Positions 10,368 to 21,765 are shown, numbered from the stretch's first letter. The stretch: DNA of 64,000 nt from Bolinopsis microptera (GCF_026151205.1 NC_087079.1:17602945-17666944), one strand, 5' to 3'. Numbers and translations are program-made. Notes: a model not told the origin generated them from the letters alone.

Positions 10368-13300
10368 CATTATCTACGCTTCAGTTGATGAACTATGCAA
10401 AAATGATTTACATCACTACCAAGCCTGTGGAATAGAATCAGTCAGGATTCGTCAAATCAACCCATTTTCTAGTTTTGCAACCAGTTCGATGGCAGGTAAT
10501 GATTTTATCATCATATGAAATTAGTTAATATAATAAATCAATATATGTAGTTCACTATTACAACTTGAACTAACAGTAACAGTAGATGCCCAACTTAGAG
10601 AGTGTCGGATATGATTGATGTTGTGGTACATATTAAGGGTTTTTTTACATCTTTGGTAATTTTAATTCGTTTAATTCTGTTTACCTAATTTTCTCAAACC
10701 AGGTGAATACCCATGTGGATATCTCTGCCTCCCAAGACTGTCACAGATGAATACATTTACACATATTATTCACATGGCTGATATCTACACTGACGGAATT
10801 TTTGGGGTTCGTTCCTGCGATGGGAAGAATGACTGCCTTAACACAAACCTTGATGAAGCTTTCTGTGAAGATCAAAAAGACTCTGAACTGTGTGATCTTA
10901 TTTGCTCCCCATATGGTGATTGCACGGACGAACAGTTTTGTAATGGTTTTGAGTACGGTGTTCAGTGTGGAGAGTTTTTGGACAACAATCTGATGCACCA
11001 AACTTGGTATTTTACTGCAAACTTTGTGTGTGACGGGGTAAAAGACTGTAAAGATGGGAGCGATGAAAAGGATTGTGTGATTAATGAAATGACAACAACG
11101 TGCCTCAATTTAAGAAAAGGGGTTATAGTACCGCTTCATAATTATACCCGATGTGCCGCAAGAGTTCGCAGCAGAATGAAATGGAATTACCCAGACGAAA
11201 TCATACTATTTTGTGACGATTACAGCGACCAAACCAACTGCTCGGACCCATCTAGAGTGGGTATAGAATGCCCAGTTCGTGGATACAACACCACTGTTGC
11301 CAAGCAGATCATCTGCCTGAAATCATTACACGTCCAAACCATTCCCATCAACTCCATACCACAAATATGTGACGATGGGATCGATAAGGCGTGCGTTGAA
11401 AGCAGTGGCTCCTGTTTTATACACAAACACCTTTTGTGTGATGGTCACCCAGATTGCGGTGATAGTAGTGACGAACGTCTAGACCTATGCCAAATTATGA
11501 CCACAAAGAAATGTACGAGAAGGTATCTTTCCCAGGTTATGGATGACATTGTCTTTCCTTTTGCATGGGTGCATGACGGACTGGTCGACTGCACGAATGG
11601 TGAAGATGAAAAGGTGCATTGGCCAACTTGTGGAAAGGGGTCAACATTCCGCCTTGTTAGTCACGATGAAACTGAATGTGACGAGGTATTCATATGTGCA
11701 TACAACTCGGACCTAAAGTTTGTTAGCTTTTCCAACCTATGTGATAGGAAAGAATCTTGCAGTAATGAAATTGAGATTTGCAGTGTGTCGAGAATTCAAA
11801 CTATACCTTTTGCAAGAGCTACAAGAGATAGCAAGATGAAAATACGAATGCAACATTGCCTAAAAGGAATTATTGAAATATCAAATCTTACCAACCAATA
11901 TTGTTCAAGAGTAAGTTTCCTTTTCCCTGACACAGACATCTTTGGACGGAACAAAACTACTGAGATAATTTTACCCGACGCAAAGAAGACTGCAGATACT
12001 TTTTTGGAGAGTATTACGTTTTTGCAAGCTGTTTGGGACGTTGCATGAATGCAACTTGCCCACTAAGAAGATCGATTAGGTGGGACTCTTGCAGTGGACA
12101 ATTCGATAGGGATAAGATATTCACCCCAGACAAAGAAGGTCAACTTACTTTCCTGATCAAAGATTTCAAAACAGGAAAACTCGGCAATGATTTATTCCTT
12201 TGTGAAAACGGCAAATGTATCACTTATGACAAAGTATGCGACCTGGCTGATGATTGTGGAGATAGTTCAGATGAGTCAGGGTGCACTAACCACTTTAAGT
12301 GCCATAAATCTGGGGTGTACCTTCCAATCACCCAGAAATGTGATAAAACTGTTCACTGCTCCGATATTTCAGACGAATGCAATGAAAGTTGTGGACAAGA
12401 AATCGTTAACAGCAGTTTCCTTAAGCTTGTTGGTTGGACCATTGGAGTGTTAGCTCTCATCTTAAATTGTGTGTCAGTATTTAAGAACATCTCTAGTATC
12501 AGAGCTACAAAATCAGAAGCTGCACTTCTCAACAAGAGCTTGGTTTTTCTAATCAGCATGGGTGACCTCATGATTGGTATCTACCTTACCATGATCTCGG
12601 TTTACAATACTTATCACAGTAAAACGTACTGCTCGATTCAACTAAACTGGCTTTCTAGTAACATCTGTGTCGCTTTAGGCATCATAAGCACTACCGGCTC
12701 CCAAGTATCTTTGCTATCCATGACTGCTCTGGGCTTACTGAGAGCTTTCGGTGTATATACAAATTTAATGATACCTAAGGAAGTCACAAACAAAAGTTTG
12801 ATAAAAGTGGTCGTAATATTTTTCACTATCTTGATGGTATCATCAGTTATTTCTTGGCTGCCTTTAGTTGAAGAACTCGAAGATTTCTTTGTGAATGGTA
12901 TGAAATACGAAAATTCAAACTCACTGTTTATTGGCTGTCCGGATAAATATGTACACCGAGAAATACTTCAGAAGTATTATGGCAGGATAGCAGCCGAGGA
13001 CCTCACTTGGGCTCAAATAAAGGTTCTTGTAGACGCTATTTTCTCCAATGACTACGGAGGGATTTCTCGTTACAAACTTTCGTTCTATGGTAACGCACCT
13101 GTCTGCTTATTTAAGTATTATGTCAAAATGAATGATCCTCAACAGGGCTTTGTTTTCTTGATCATTTGCATTAATTTCGCGTGTTTTGTCACTATAGCAG
13201 TTTCTTATATGGCAATAGTGATTAAGGTAAAGAAATCTGCAAGAAAGCTGGACAAAATCGCTACAAAACAGACAAAGAAAAAAAATATCAAACTGCAAAA

Positions 13301-14381
13301 AGTTACTCAATGGATTATCTTTACGGATTTTGCATGCTGGGTACCTTTTATCATTACTTGTTGCTTTCATTATGCCGACATTTTAGATGCAACGCCGTGG
13401 TATCCCTTATTTTCAATTCTTGTTTTACCAATAAATTCGGTGATTAACCCTCTTCTATACGACATATCTCTGAGAACATCACTTTATTCCATGTTTAACA
13501 AACTTAAACGAAAAGTAGTCGCTTTCTTTTATTTTACAGCAGCAGCAGCAGCAGCAGCTGAAACAACAGCAGCTGAAACACCAGCAGCTAAAACACCAGC
13601 AACAGCAGCAGCTGAAACACCAGCAGCTGAAACACCAGCAGCTGAAACACCAACAACAGCAGCAGCTGAAACACCAGCAGCTGAAACACCAGCAGCTGAA
13701 ACACCGGCAGCTGAAACACCAGCAGCTGAAACACCAGCAACACCAGCAGCTGAAACACCAGCAGCTGAAACACCAGCAGCTGAAACACCAGCAGCTAAAA
13801 CACCATCAGCTGAAACAGCAACAGCTGAAACAACAGCAGCTGAAACATCAACAGCTGAAACACCAGCAGCTGAAACAGCAGCAGCTGAAACAGCAGCAGC
13901 TGAAACACCAGCAGCTGAAACACCAGCAGCTGAAACACCAGCAGCTGAAACACCAGCAGTTGAAACACCAGCAGCTGAAACACCAGCAGCTGAAACACCA
14001 GCAGCTGAAACACCAGCAGCTGAAACACCAGCAGCTGAAACACCAGCAGCTGAAACACCAGCAGCTGAAACACCGGCAGCTGAAACACCAGCAGCTGAAA
14101 CATCAACAGCAAAAGCAGTAGCAGCATCAGTAGCAGAAGAAATGGTAGTAGAAACAGAAACAAAGACAGCATCAGTATCATTATCAGTACCAGCATCAAT
14201 ATCACCATTAGCAGCAGTACTAATAGCAGTAGAAACAGTAGCAATAGTAGCAGAAACAGTGTCAGCATCAGCATCAGCAGAAACAGCAGTAGACGAAATA
14301 AAACCAGCTGAAACAGAAGAAATAGTAGCAGCAGACGAAACAGCAGCAGTAGCAGTAGAAACAGCAAAAGGGCAAACATAA
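10368..14381 (+). CDS. LDLa-repeat rhodopsin-class GPCR with PAAET-repeat cytoplasmic tail (5' end missing)
   Basis: Three exons join in phase: 10368-10495, 10703-11910 and 12012-14381, about 1,234 codons. Acceptors are TATATTTTCAG and TCTCAAACCAG; the last intron (GTAAGT at 11911, AG at 12010-12011) removes a frame change. The extracellular part has LDL-receptor class A modules, for example CDGVKDCKDGSDEKDC (11029-), CDGHPDCGDSSDE (11438-) and CDLADDCGDSSDESGC (12238-). Seven membrane helices follow from about 12420 to 13465: GDLMIG in TM2 and SVINPLLYD (NPxxY) in TM7 mark a class A receptor. The E/DRY triplet reads LRA, so the acidic residue is absent. No leucine-rich repeats are seen, unlike LGR or GRL101-type receptors. 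After helix 8 (NKLKRKVVAFF) the tail becomes about 280 residues of AAETP repeats and acidic alanine-rich sequence. It likely acts at the plasma membrane; ligand unknown. The first exon begins in phase 2, so at least one upstream exon is missing. Confidence 0.8.
13539..14105 (+). repeat. In-frame 15-bp minisatellite coding PAAET repeats
   Basis: The unit CCAGCAGCTGAAACA repeats about 35 times with point variants (ACA/CCA/TCA). Because 15 is a multiple of three the GPCR frame stays open, as do complementary frames, so the minus-strand ORF of 288 aa over the same place is a shadow. The array starts directly after a CT-rich run ending TTTTACAG, which looks like a splice acceptor. Confidence 0.85.
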
Positions 14382-14679
14382 GGATCTAAGATCAATTTGA
14401 TTTTTGATTCCGTAAAAATGAATCAGGGAACCACTTTTGAGAACATTATCTCCTGCTCATTTATTTATTATTTGGTCACAGTTAGACACCATACAAATAG
14501 GTCGCACATTGTTTTTACCCGTCATGAACCAACTCTGGCGAATACCGCTGGTTATTTTAAATCTATTAAATATTAAGTTTTGTTAACAATTATTAAATAT
14601 TTTTAAGTAATTTTTGAGCTGAGATAAAGTTTCATTTGTTTAGTACAATTGAGCCTGTTGAGTAAAACTTATGTTCTAA

Positions 14680-14685
14680 AATAAA
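14680..14685 (+). promoter_or_regulatory. Candidate polyadenylation signal for the GPCR
   Basis: AATAAA about 300 bp after the GPCR stop codon (14379-14381). It is the first canonical hexamer seen downstream. Confidence 0.4.
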
Positions 14686-14689
14686 AGCC

Positions 14690-15243
14690 TAAGCCTGGCT
14701 GGATGGATTAAGACTGATAACGAATAAAACCTATAATTATTAAGGATACTGTCAAATGCACCCCATGGAGCACTGAGTAAGAGTTCGACCCCACACAAAT
14801 TGAAATATGATGACAACTACATTTAGATTGTAGTACAATCTAAATGTAGTTGTACAATGTACAATTTGTACAACTAAGCACTTTTTAGAAACGAGAAACA
14901 TTTATTTGCATGATCGAGTGAACGAAATTATAAATTTGTGTACCAAACATTAACCAATATGCGTGCAACATGGGTGCGCGGCATTTTGGAGACATCATTG
15001 ATATTAACAGAAACCCGTCTAACCCCAAAGTGGTGTCAAGAGACAACAATATTTATCTATTTAGTGATTTCAACACCAATAAATTAATTTAGTACTCAGA
15101 TCTTGGGAATTGAGAGAAATATAACCCGCCGCGATCTTTTGGTATGGTAATGTTGGTAATTTGCATGACTCTGGAATCTGTGATATAAAAAGAAATAAAA
15201 AACGTCGTTCTCAATATTTTGTTATCAAATCATAATAAATAAA
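14690..15243. other. Non-coding interval between GPCR and FMN reductase copy 2
   Basis: No gene seen. Contains a small palindromic cluster around GATTGTAGTACAATC (14826-14840) and a phrase (CCCCAAAGTGGTGTCAAGAG, near 15023) that recurs in similar form near 25835. Confidence 0.4.
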
Positions 15244-15341
15244 AAATATACTATCCCGAGTGAAAAGTTCATTAATCGTAACCTTAGAATAGAAGATGAA
15301 AATTGAAAAATAAGAACTTAATTTATACTAAACAAGTCCAC

Positions 15342-16435
15342 TTATTGCTTCTTTGGAGGCACTGGTACAGGCCTGACTTGTTTGTAGCTTTTCAGAGCCT
15401 CAGCATACCACTTCAACTCCTTAGCTTGCTTGACCATGTTGGCCTTCACTCTGTCGTCTGTTAAGTTGCCTTCTTCATCAAACATTGAGCCTACCGACAT
15501 GACGGTACACGACGCTGGTACCGGTACCATTCCCAGTTCTGTCACATGAGCTTTCAGGTTTATTTGAATCCGACATCCTCCAAAAGGACCCACACTGTAC
15601 GTTAACAGAGCTGAGGAAAGTTTTGATTACAGATGCTATTAGTTATTTATAAAATATATAGAAAATGCTAGATTTATTTTAATTTGAACACCTGATTTTG
15701 CTTGATCAGGGGTAAATTTGGTACCATTACAGTGATGAATGATGACTTACCAACAGGTCTGTCCTTGTAAGCAGCAGGCGGGTAGTGGTCGAGCATGTTA
15801 GTGAGGGCGGGGGGCAGGGCTGAGTTGTACTCAGCGGAACAAATTATAAAACTGTCAGCTTCCTCCAGCTCTTTCTTCTTGTCGTGCATCCATTGTGGAA
15901 ACCCCGACTGAAATGAAATTGATATCTATATAAGTGTATGTTAAGTGATAGTTCAGTCAGATGCAAAACTTTTCATAAAACGATTAGATGGTGTAAGTAA
16001 ATCGACCAATTGATGCTAATTTGCTTGAATAATAAAACTGAATTGTATAGAAAATATTTCTTACTGCATCTGGAACAAGATGCAGAGGCTGTTCTAGGAT
16101 TGTGTAGGGACTATCTTTGGGGTCCCACAGTGATACTTCAAGACCTTGCTCCTCCAGAATCTCCTTCATTGCTTTTCCTACCCTGTAGGGTATTAATGTT
16201 AAATAAATATAATTTATTCCCACTTTATAATCTGTTAGTGTAACTGTAGCTATAGTATAAGTAAGGTATAACTCAATCCTGTCACAACAACACACTAGGT
16301 ACGATCTAACAATGGTAATTTCAAAATTGCTGCCCCGCTCAATCTTTACCTGTCGCCCCATGATCCCTCGCCTGTGAAACTAGCACCTTTCCTACAGGAT
16401 GAGAGGAACAGAATCGTCTTTAGCTTAGCAGCCAT
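15342..16435 (-). CDS. NAD(P)H-dependent FMN reductase-like flavoprotein, copy 2 (4 exons)
   Basis: Same four-exon structure as the gene at 100-1499: exons 16350-16435, 16065-16182, 15751-15907 and 15342-15610, identical exon lengths (86, 118, 157, 269 nt) and matching phases, giving 209 aa. The start opens MAAKLKTILFLSSCRKG, so residue 3 is A instead of D; the rest seen is almost identical, with the YNSALPPALTNMLDHY and SVGPFGGCR motifs intact. The flanking block from 15244 also matches window position 1 onward (AAATATACTATCCCGAG). Both copies look functional: no stop or frameshift, and splice sites are conserved. The two genes face the same way with the GPCR, on the opposite strand, between them. 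Confidence 0.87.
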
Positions 16436-17500
16436 TTTTTATCTGTGTATTAGAAAAAGTTTATTCACGAACATTCTATCAAACGACGCTCAGTCTGTCA
16501 TTCCGCCGCATCTACAATATGTTTAGGGGTCGTTCACATATTACGTAATCAGCATCAACAATATGTTTATGAAAATTAAGCCTGGGGTCCCCAGGTAAAA
16601 ACAAAGCTGTAACAAGTCGACAACAAACTTAGTCATAGAACAATGTGAATGAGAAAAGATCATATTTTAAGAAAAGACAATTTAAATATGGGAGTTATAT
16701 CAACCAAGCGCTATGTTGATAAAAGAAAATGCCTGGCCTTACAATTCCTTATAATTATATGGGAGTATCTATTCGTTGTTAAGACATGCTCATGTAAATT
16801 GTAAAATTTGTGTAATTTTGGGGAAGCTTCATCCCTTTGGTCGTCATAAGTTTGGCATAAGGCGCTCAAATTCCTGCATGTTTAACTTTAAGTACAGTTT
16901 TCAATTTGTGAAAAAACTTTAAAGTGGAATGAATCTAAAATGAAATTAAAGTTAAAAATAACGTAAGTCCAATTCATGAGTGGCACTAAAATATTATACC
17001 ACAACTTGACGATATAAGGATATAATATAAACTTTAAGCATTTATAAAGCCACGAGTCGAAAATATAGTCACGTACTGTATGACTAAATCAGTTTATATT
17101 CGTTTAATCTTTAAAGCTTTAAGTTACGTCTAATCTTATCAGTGCATTGATAAAATTCAACTTAATATGAATATATGAATAATGAATATGAATATTATAA
17201 TGTTTAAAATTTACTGATTTAACGACGTGACTAATGAGCTTAACTGCAGTATTATCCGTTATCAGGGAAATTAAAGTATCGCAGCTGCCGACTCTTGTTG
17301 AATTGCTCGACCAAATACACTAGACTATCACGTGACCAAATGTCTAACGGGTTGTTAAATTATTTTCCAGGCAATTCAATTTGCTTTAGAATTAGAACAT
17401 TTATTCATAGCGGGAATCGCACTGTAAAATTTCCAGATCGTCACATTCATGATTCAGATCATGTGCCTTAGTTAACCACTTGTATGTTTATAGGTTATAT
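16436..17500. other. Non-coding sequence upstream of FMN reductase copy 2
   Basis: Holds the palindromic repeat copy 16488-16600, inside which a segment with GGGGTCGTTCACATATTACG is bracketed by two CAATATGTTTA copies, and the duplicated block 16806-16948. From 16950 to 17500 the sequence is AT-rich with no gene. ACTAGACTATCACGTGAC near 17321 recurs near 21039. Confidence 0.45.
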
Positions 17501-17507
17501 TTCCCCA

Positions 17508-17808
17508 ACCGTGCGTTAACCGTGCGTTAACCGTGCCTTAAGCGACCATAATGGTTGCTTATGTGCAGTTTGTGCGTTAACCGTGCGTTAACCGTGCGTT
17601 AACCGTGCGTTAACCGTGCGTTAACCGTGCGTTAACCGTGCGTTAACCGTGCGTTAACCGTGCGTTAACCGTGCGTTAACCGTGCGTTAACCGTGCCTTA
17701 AGTGACCGTGCCTCAACCGTGCCTTATGTAACCCTTGTGCCTTAACCGTGCGTTAACCGTGCCTTAACTGTGCTTTAACCGTGCCTTAACCGTGTCTTAA
17801 CCGTGCGT
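17508..17808. repeat. 11-bp minisatellite (ACCGTGCGTTA)
   Basis: About 25 copies of ACCGTGCGTTA, homogeneous in the middle (17570-17690) and degenerate at both edges (CCTTA, CTTTA variants). Each unit contains GTTAAC with one change, so the array is full of near-palindromes. Confidence 0.9.
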
Positions 17809-18129
17809 AGCTACATTACCGAATTGTCCACAAACCCGACCTAATTATAAAAAACTAATTCAGCTCACTACACAGCTTACACCATCAAAAGGAGTATGTA
17901 GTAAAGGGGAAAATCAGAAGATTTCTCCATGTTACCCTTTATTTACAGCATTCTTATGAAGTACCAGGTACGTGTACTTTATTTCAGTTTAATAGAACTT
18001 TTGGTGTAAATTATATTTGGGCTACTTTAAATGACCGTCAGGGGTTTCCGGGTAAAGCTGTTACGGTTTAAACTTTCCCGCAGTTGTTATATTGGAGAAC
18101 AGAGAAGTTTATTTCGTTTTACACACTTT

Positions 18130-18590
18130 TAGTGTAACTCGGTTAGCTGTCAGACCAACTGTCAGAGAGGAGCCGTCCGCTCACTTTGCACCTGACTTAT
18201 AGCCAGGCCTGTGGTTGGTCCTCGCGGCCACAGGGTGACTGCTAGTGGACTAGTGGAGTGCTCATTGGCGAGACTGCGAGTCACGCGGTACAAGCAGATC
18301 CGTTGTACCGTCACGCATCCTGGCGTGACAAGGTTTTGACAGCATACCCGGAGAGGCGGAAGTGAAGAGCTCACTTTTAGTTTGCAGTTTGCACCTTCAT
18401 CTTTAATTTGAAGGGATCATGTCATATTCTGCTCGCGGGCTGTATCAGCAGCCCTACCGGGTACAAAAATAAAGTGAACCTCTTATCCTGTCTCCGGGCT
18501 ATATCGCTACTCCGGGCTATATCGCTGTCATCCCGCCAAATCTCTATGATTATGAACATAAATATATTAGTTTGAGGTCCAAATAGTAAT
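18130..18590. repeat. Diverged hairpin-rich relative of the 756-bp element
   Basis: 18417-18475 (ATCATGTCATATTCTGCTCG, AGCAGCCCTACCGGGTAC, AAAAATAAA) matches 28092-28146 of the 756-bp element. 18492-18530 repeats CTCCGGGCTATATCGCTA twice and matches 28221-28240. Upstream there are several stem-loops, such as GTCACGC-GCGTGAC (18311-18330) and GCGGTACAA-TTGTACCG (18276-18312). It has no coding content and seems to be a distant or rearranged family member. Confidence 0.55.
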
Positions 18591-19055
18591 AGTAAAGGTA
18601 TGTTTATGGTGGGTAATTTCCTAACGGCTGAGTTGAAAACTGAACTGTTTCAGATTTAATTAAAATTGAAAATTAAAAATTTCTAACTGATCTACACTTT
18701 ACTGTTAAATAACTGATATAACAGCAGATCAAACAAAAAAGTAACTGGGAACTGGGGTGAAAATCATTCCTACACCCCTGCTGGAAAGAACCACTGAAGT
18801 TATATTGGTTTAACGGGTAGTAGGAGCAAATGAGATACATAAACCATCACCCATTCAAATTGATACGTGGACCCTGATTGACCTTTCAATTCGTGGAATT
18901 GGTAACATGTTATTCAGCTCTTAAATGTTAAATATTTTCACGGTCAGATCGCCTATTTAATCATTTATCTATTTATATCTGACCGCCGTATTTTAGTATT
19001 TTACAGGATGAGTTTCAATTACAGTTATTCTTGTTCCAATGTTTTGCACGTTGTG
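18590..19055. other. Non-coding interval before the 11-bp G-rich array
   Basis: No gene or RNA could be supported. AT-rich sequence. Confidence 0.4.
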
Positions 19056-19057
19056 AG

Positions 19058-20632
19058 CGGTGGTAGGAGGGTGGCAGGAGGGTGGCAGGAGGGTGGCAGG
19101 AGGGTGACAGGAGGGTGGCAGGAGGGTGGCAGCAGGGTGGAAGGAGGGTGGCAGGAGGGTGGCAGGAGGGTGGCAGGAGGGTGACAGGAGGGTGGCAGCA
19201 GGGTGGCAGCAGGGTGGCAGGAGGGTGGCAGGAGGGTGGCAGCAGGGTGGCAGGAGGGTGGCAGGAGGGTGGCAGGAGGGTGGCAGGAGGGTGGCAGGAG
19301 GGTGGCAGGAGGGTGGCAGGAGGGTGGCAGGAGGGTGGAAGGAGGGTGGCAGGAGGGTGGCAGGAGGGTGGCAGGAGGGTGGCAGGAGGGTGGCAGGAGG
19401 GTGGCAGCAGGGTGGCAGCAGGGTGGCAGCAGGGTGGAAGGAGGGTGGCAGGAGGGTGGCAGGAGGGTGGCAGGAGGGTGGCAGGAGGGTGGCAGGAGGG
19501 TGGCAGGAGGGTGGCAGGAGGGTGGCAGGAGGGTGGCAGGAGGGTGGCAGGAGGGTGGCAGGAGGGTGGCAGGAGGGTGGCAGGAGGGTGGCAGGAGGGT
19601 GGCAGGAGGGTGGCAGGAGGGTGGCAGGAGGGTGGCAGGAGGGTGGCAGGAGGGTGGCAGGAGGGTGGCAGGAGGGTGGCAGGAGGGTGGTAGGAGGGTG
19701 GCAGGAGGGTGGCAGGAGGGTGGCAGGAGGGTGGCAGGAGGGTGGCAGGAGGGTGGCAGGAGGGTGGCAGGAGGGTTGCAGGAGGGTGGCAGGAGGGTGG
19801 CAGGAGGGTGGCAGGAGGGTGGCAGGAGGGTGGCAGGAGGGTGGCAGGAGGGTGGCAGGAGGGTGGCAGGAGGGTGGCAGGAGGGTGGCAGGAGGGTGGC
19901 AGGAGGGTGGCAGGAGGGTGGCAGGAGGGTGGCAGCAGGGTGGCAGGAGGGTGGAAGGAGGGTGGTAGGAGGGTGGCAGGAGGGTGGCAGGAGGGTGGCA
20001 GCAGGGTGGCAGGAGGGTGGAAGGAGGGTGGCAGGAGGGTGGCAGGAGGGTGGCAGGAAGGTGGCAGGAGGGTGGCAGGAGGGTGGCAGGAGGGTGGCAG
20101 GAGGGTGGCAGGAGGGTGGCAGCAGGGTGGCAGCAGGGTGGCAGGAGGGTGGCAGGAGGGTGGCAGCAGGGTGGCAGCATGGTGGCAGCAGGGTGGCAGG
20201 AGGGTCGTAGGAGGGTGGCAGGAGGGTGGCAGAAGGGTGGCAGGAGGGTGGCAGGAGGGTGGCAGGAGGGTGGCAGGAGGGTGGCAGGAGGGTGGCAGGA
20301 GGGTGGAAGGAGGGTGGCAGGAGGGTGGCAGGAGGGTGGCAGGAGGGTGGCAGGAGGGTGGCAGGAGGGTGGAAGGAGGGTGGCAGGAGGGTGGCAGGAG
20401 GGTGGCAGGAAGGTGGCAGGAGGGTGGCAGGAGGGTGGCAGGAGGGTGGTAGGAGGGTGGCAGGAGGGTGGCAGGAGGGTGGCAGGAGGGTGGCAGGAGG
20501 GTGGCAGGAGGGTGGCAGCAGGGTGGCAGCAGGGTGGCAGGAGGGTGGCAGGAGGGTGGCAGGAGGGTGGCAGGAGGGTGGCAGGAGGGTGGCAGGAGGG
20601 TGGCAGGAGGGTAGTAGGGGGTGGTAGGAGGG
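19058..20632. repeat. 11-bp G-rich minisatellite (GGGTGGCAGGA), ~140 copies
   Basis: About 1.57 kb of GGGTGGCAGGA with scattered variants (GGCAGCA, GGAAGGA, GGTAGGA, GACAGGA). Because the unit is 11 bp and lacks stop triplets on either strand, long reading frames are open in all six frames; the 539-559 aa minus-strand and 200-335 aa plus-strand ORFs are by-products. The plus strand has a GGG and a GG run per unit, so G-quadruplex formation is plausible. Confidence 0.95.
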
Positions 20633-20639
20633 TGGAAGT

Positions 20640-21545
20640 GGCACGCACCAAAATCAGAAGCTAGAATTTCCCATACTGTATATTCTGGAATCAAGATAAT
20701 TTTATTTTAAAAATCAACGCTTATTATTATACAACTAGAATTGGAGGTTCTTATCTCCTAGTTTCCCAGCCTATTCGTTAATGAACGTAGGAAAGCTTAA
20801 AATAAACTTATTTTCAGTTATAACGGGCGGACTTTAAAATTTGATATAACTTATTACATCAAATGTAAAACTGAAAGAATGGGAATAAAGCGAGCGACCG
20901 ATTTTATTCTCATTTCTCGGTGTCATACTTATTTGGGAACGGTCATTCATTAGTAAATATTTATTTTTTGGGGAACACCTACCTCATCCACTAAATATAA
21001 TGGGTCAATAATGATAAATCACTAAATATACAGTTACACTAGACTATCACGTGACTAACTTTAATCACAGTGCTAGCTGGCAAGCATTACCGTTGCCATG
21101 CCCTTATACCACCATATAATACTACATATTATATCCCCTTTACTGTTCATTCAGGCATTAAGGCTCATTGGAAGTCGTTCAGCAGGCATATTTAAGTTCA
21201 AACATTCTCATTCGATGTCAAAGATGACAGAAATAAGAAATAGTTATGTGGAGGTTTTTAAGAAATTTGCGCAAAATACGCGCCAGCACTGTTGTACGAA
21301 ATTCGGTTAAAAAACCCAAAATCGACATATTCAGTAGGGACTACGGGTAGAAGATGAATAATAATATGAAGATTAAAATTCCAACAGCATCTTGTTCCCT
21401 TCATTGTGCTGATTCCGGGAAGCATTCTGTTTACGCTCTCATCATTCTGTAGAATGAGATATCGTTCATTTAAAATTGGGTAATTATAGGCCTGTCAAGG
21501 ATTGCAACCCAATTAAGAGCTGATCAATTGCAGCTCCTTGTGCCA
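20640..21545. other. Non-coding interval with small repeat fragments
   Basis: Contains an inverted fragment of the 9291 TIR family (20873-20950, GAGCGACCGATTTTATTCTC) and at 21205-21340 a segment (TTATGTGGAGG, AAGAAATTTGCG, CCAGCACTGTTGT) that is repeated at 31050-31165. No gene. Confidence 0.5.
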
Positions 21546-21559
21546 TATAAGGGATAACT

Positions 21560-21765
21560 GAGGTCACGTGACAGTCGTCCCTATCACGTGACCTTGATTC
21601 GTAAATCCTCGAGCACGTGATCACATTCGTAACGTGTCGTATGCCGACTTTCTCAGAACTTTCTCAGAACTTTCTCAGAAAGTTCCTCCCAGCTTGCCAA
21701 AACGGAACTCGAACAAATAAACCCTGTTTACAACGAGATAACATCACGTGATCGAATCACGTGTT
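21560..21765. promoter_or_regulatory. Cluster of five CACGTG E-box palindromes
   Basis: CACGTG occurs at 21565, 21585, 21614, 21745 and 21758, several within TCACGTGA. Between them is a triplicate of TTTCTCAGAAC (21650-21680). Five copies of a 6-bp site in 200 bp is far above chance. CACGTG is the core of bHLH and bHLH-Zip (MITF/USF/Myc-type) sites. No adjacent gene was found, so a regulatory role is inference. Confidence 0.35.

Noticed and set aside
12033-12048. Separate gene starting at TTG 12033, or a frameshift in the GPCR
   Set aside because: A GTAAGT donor at 11911 and AG at 12010-12011 restore one frame, joining YCSR to YYVFASCLGRCMN.
13529-14395. 288-aa and 194-aa minus-strand ORFs
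   Set aside because: Shadows of the PAAET minisatellite in the GPCR tail.
17508-17808. Telomere-like repeat
   Set aside because: The unit ACCGTGCGTTA is not a known telomeric unit and the array is short, internal and degenerate at its edges.
18993-20694. ORFs of 539-559 aa (minus) and up to 335 aa (plus)
   Set aside because: All six frames are open because the 11-bp unit has no stop triplets on either strand; codon content is just the minisatellite.
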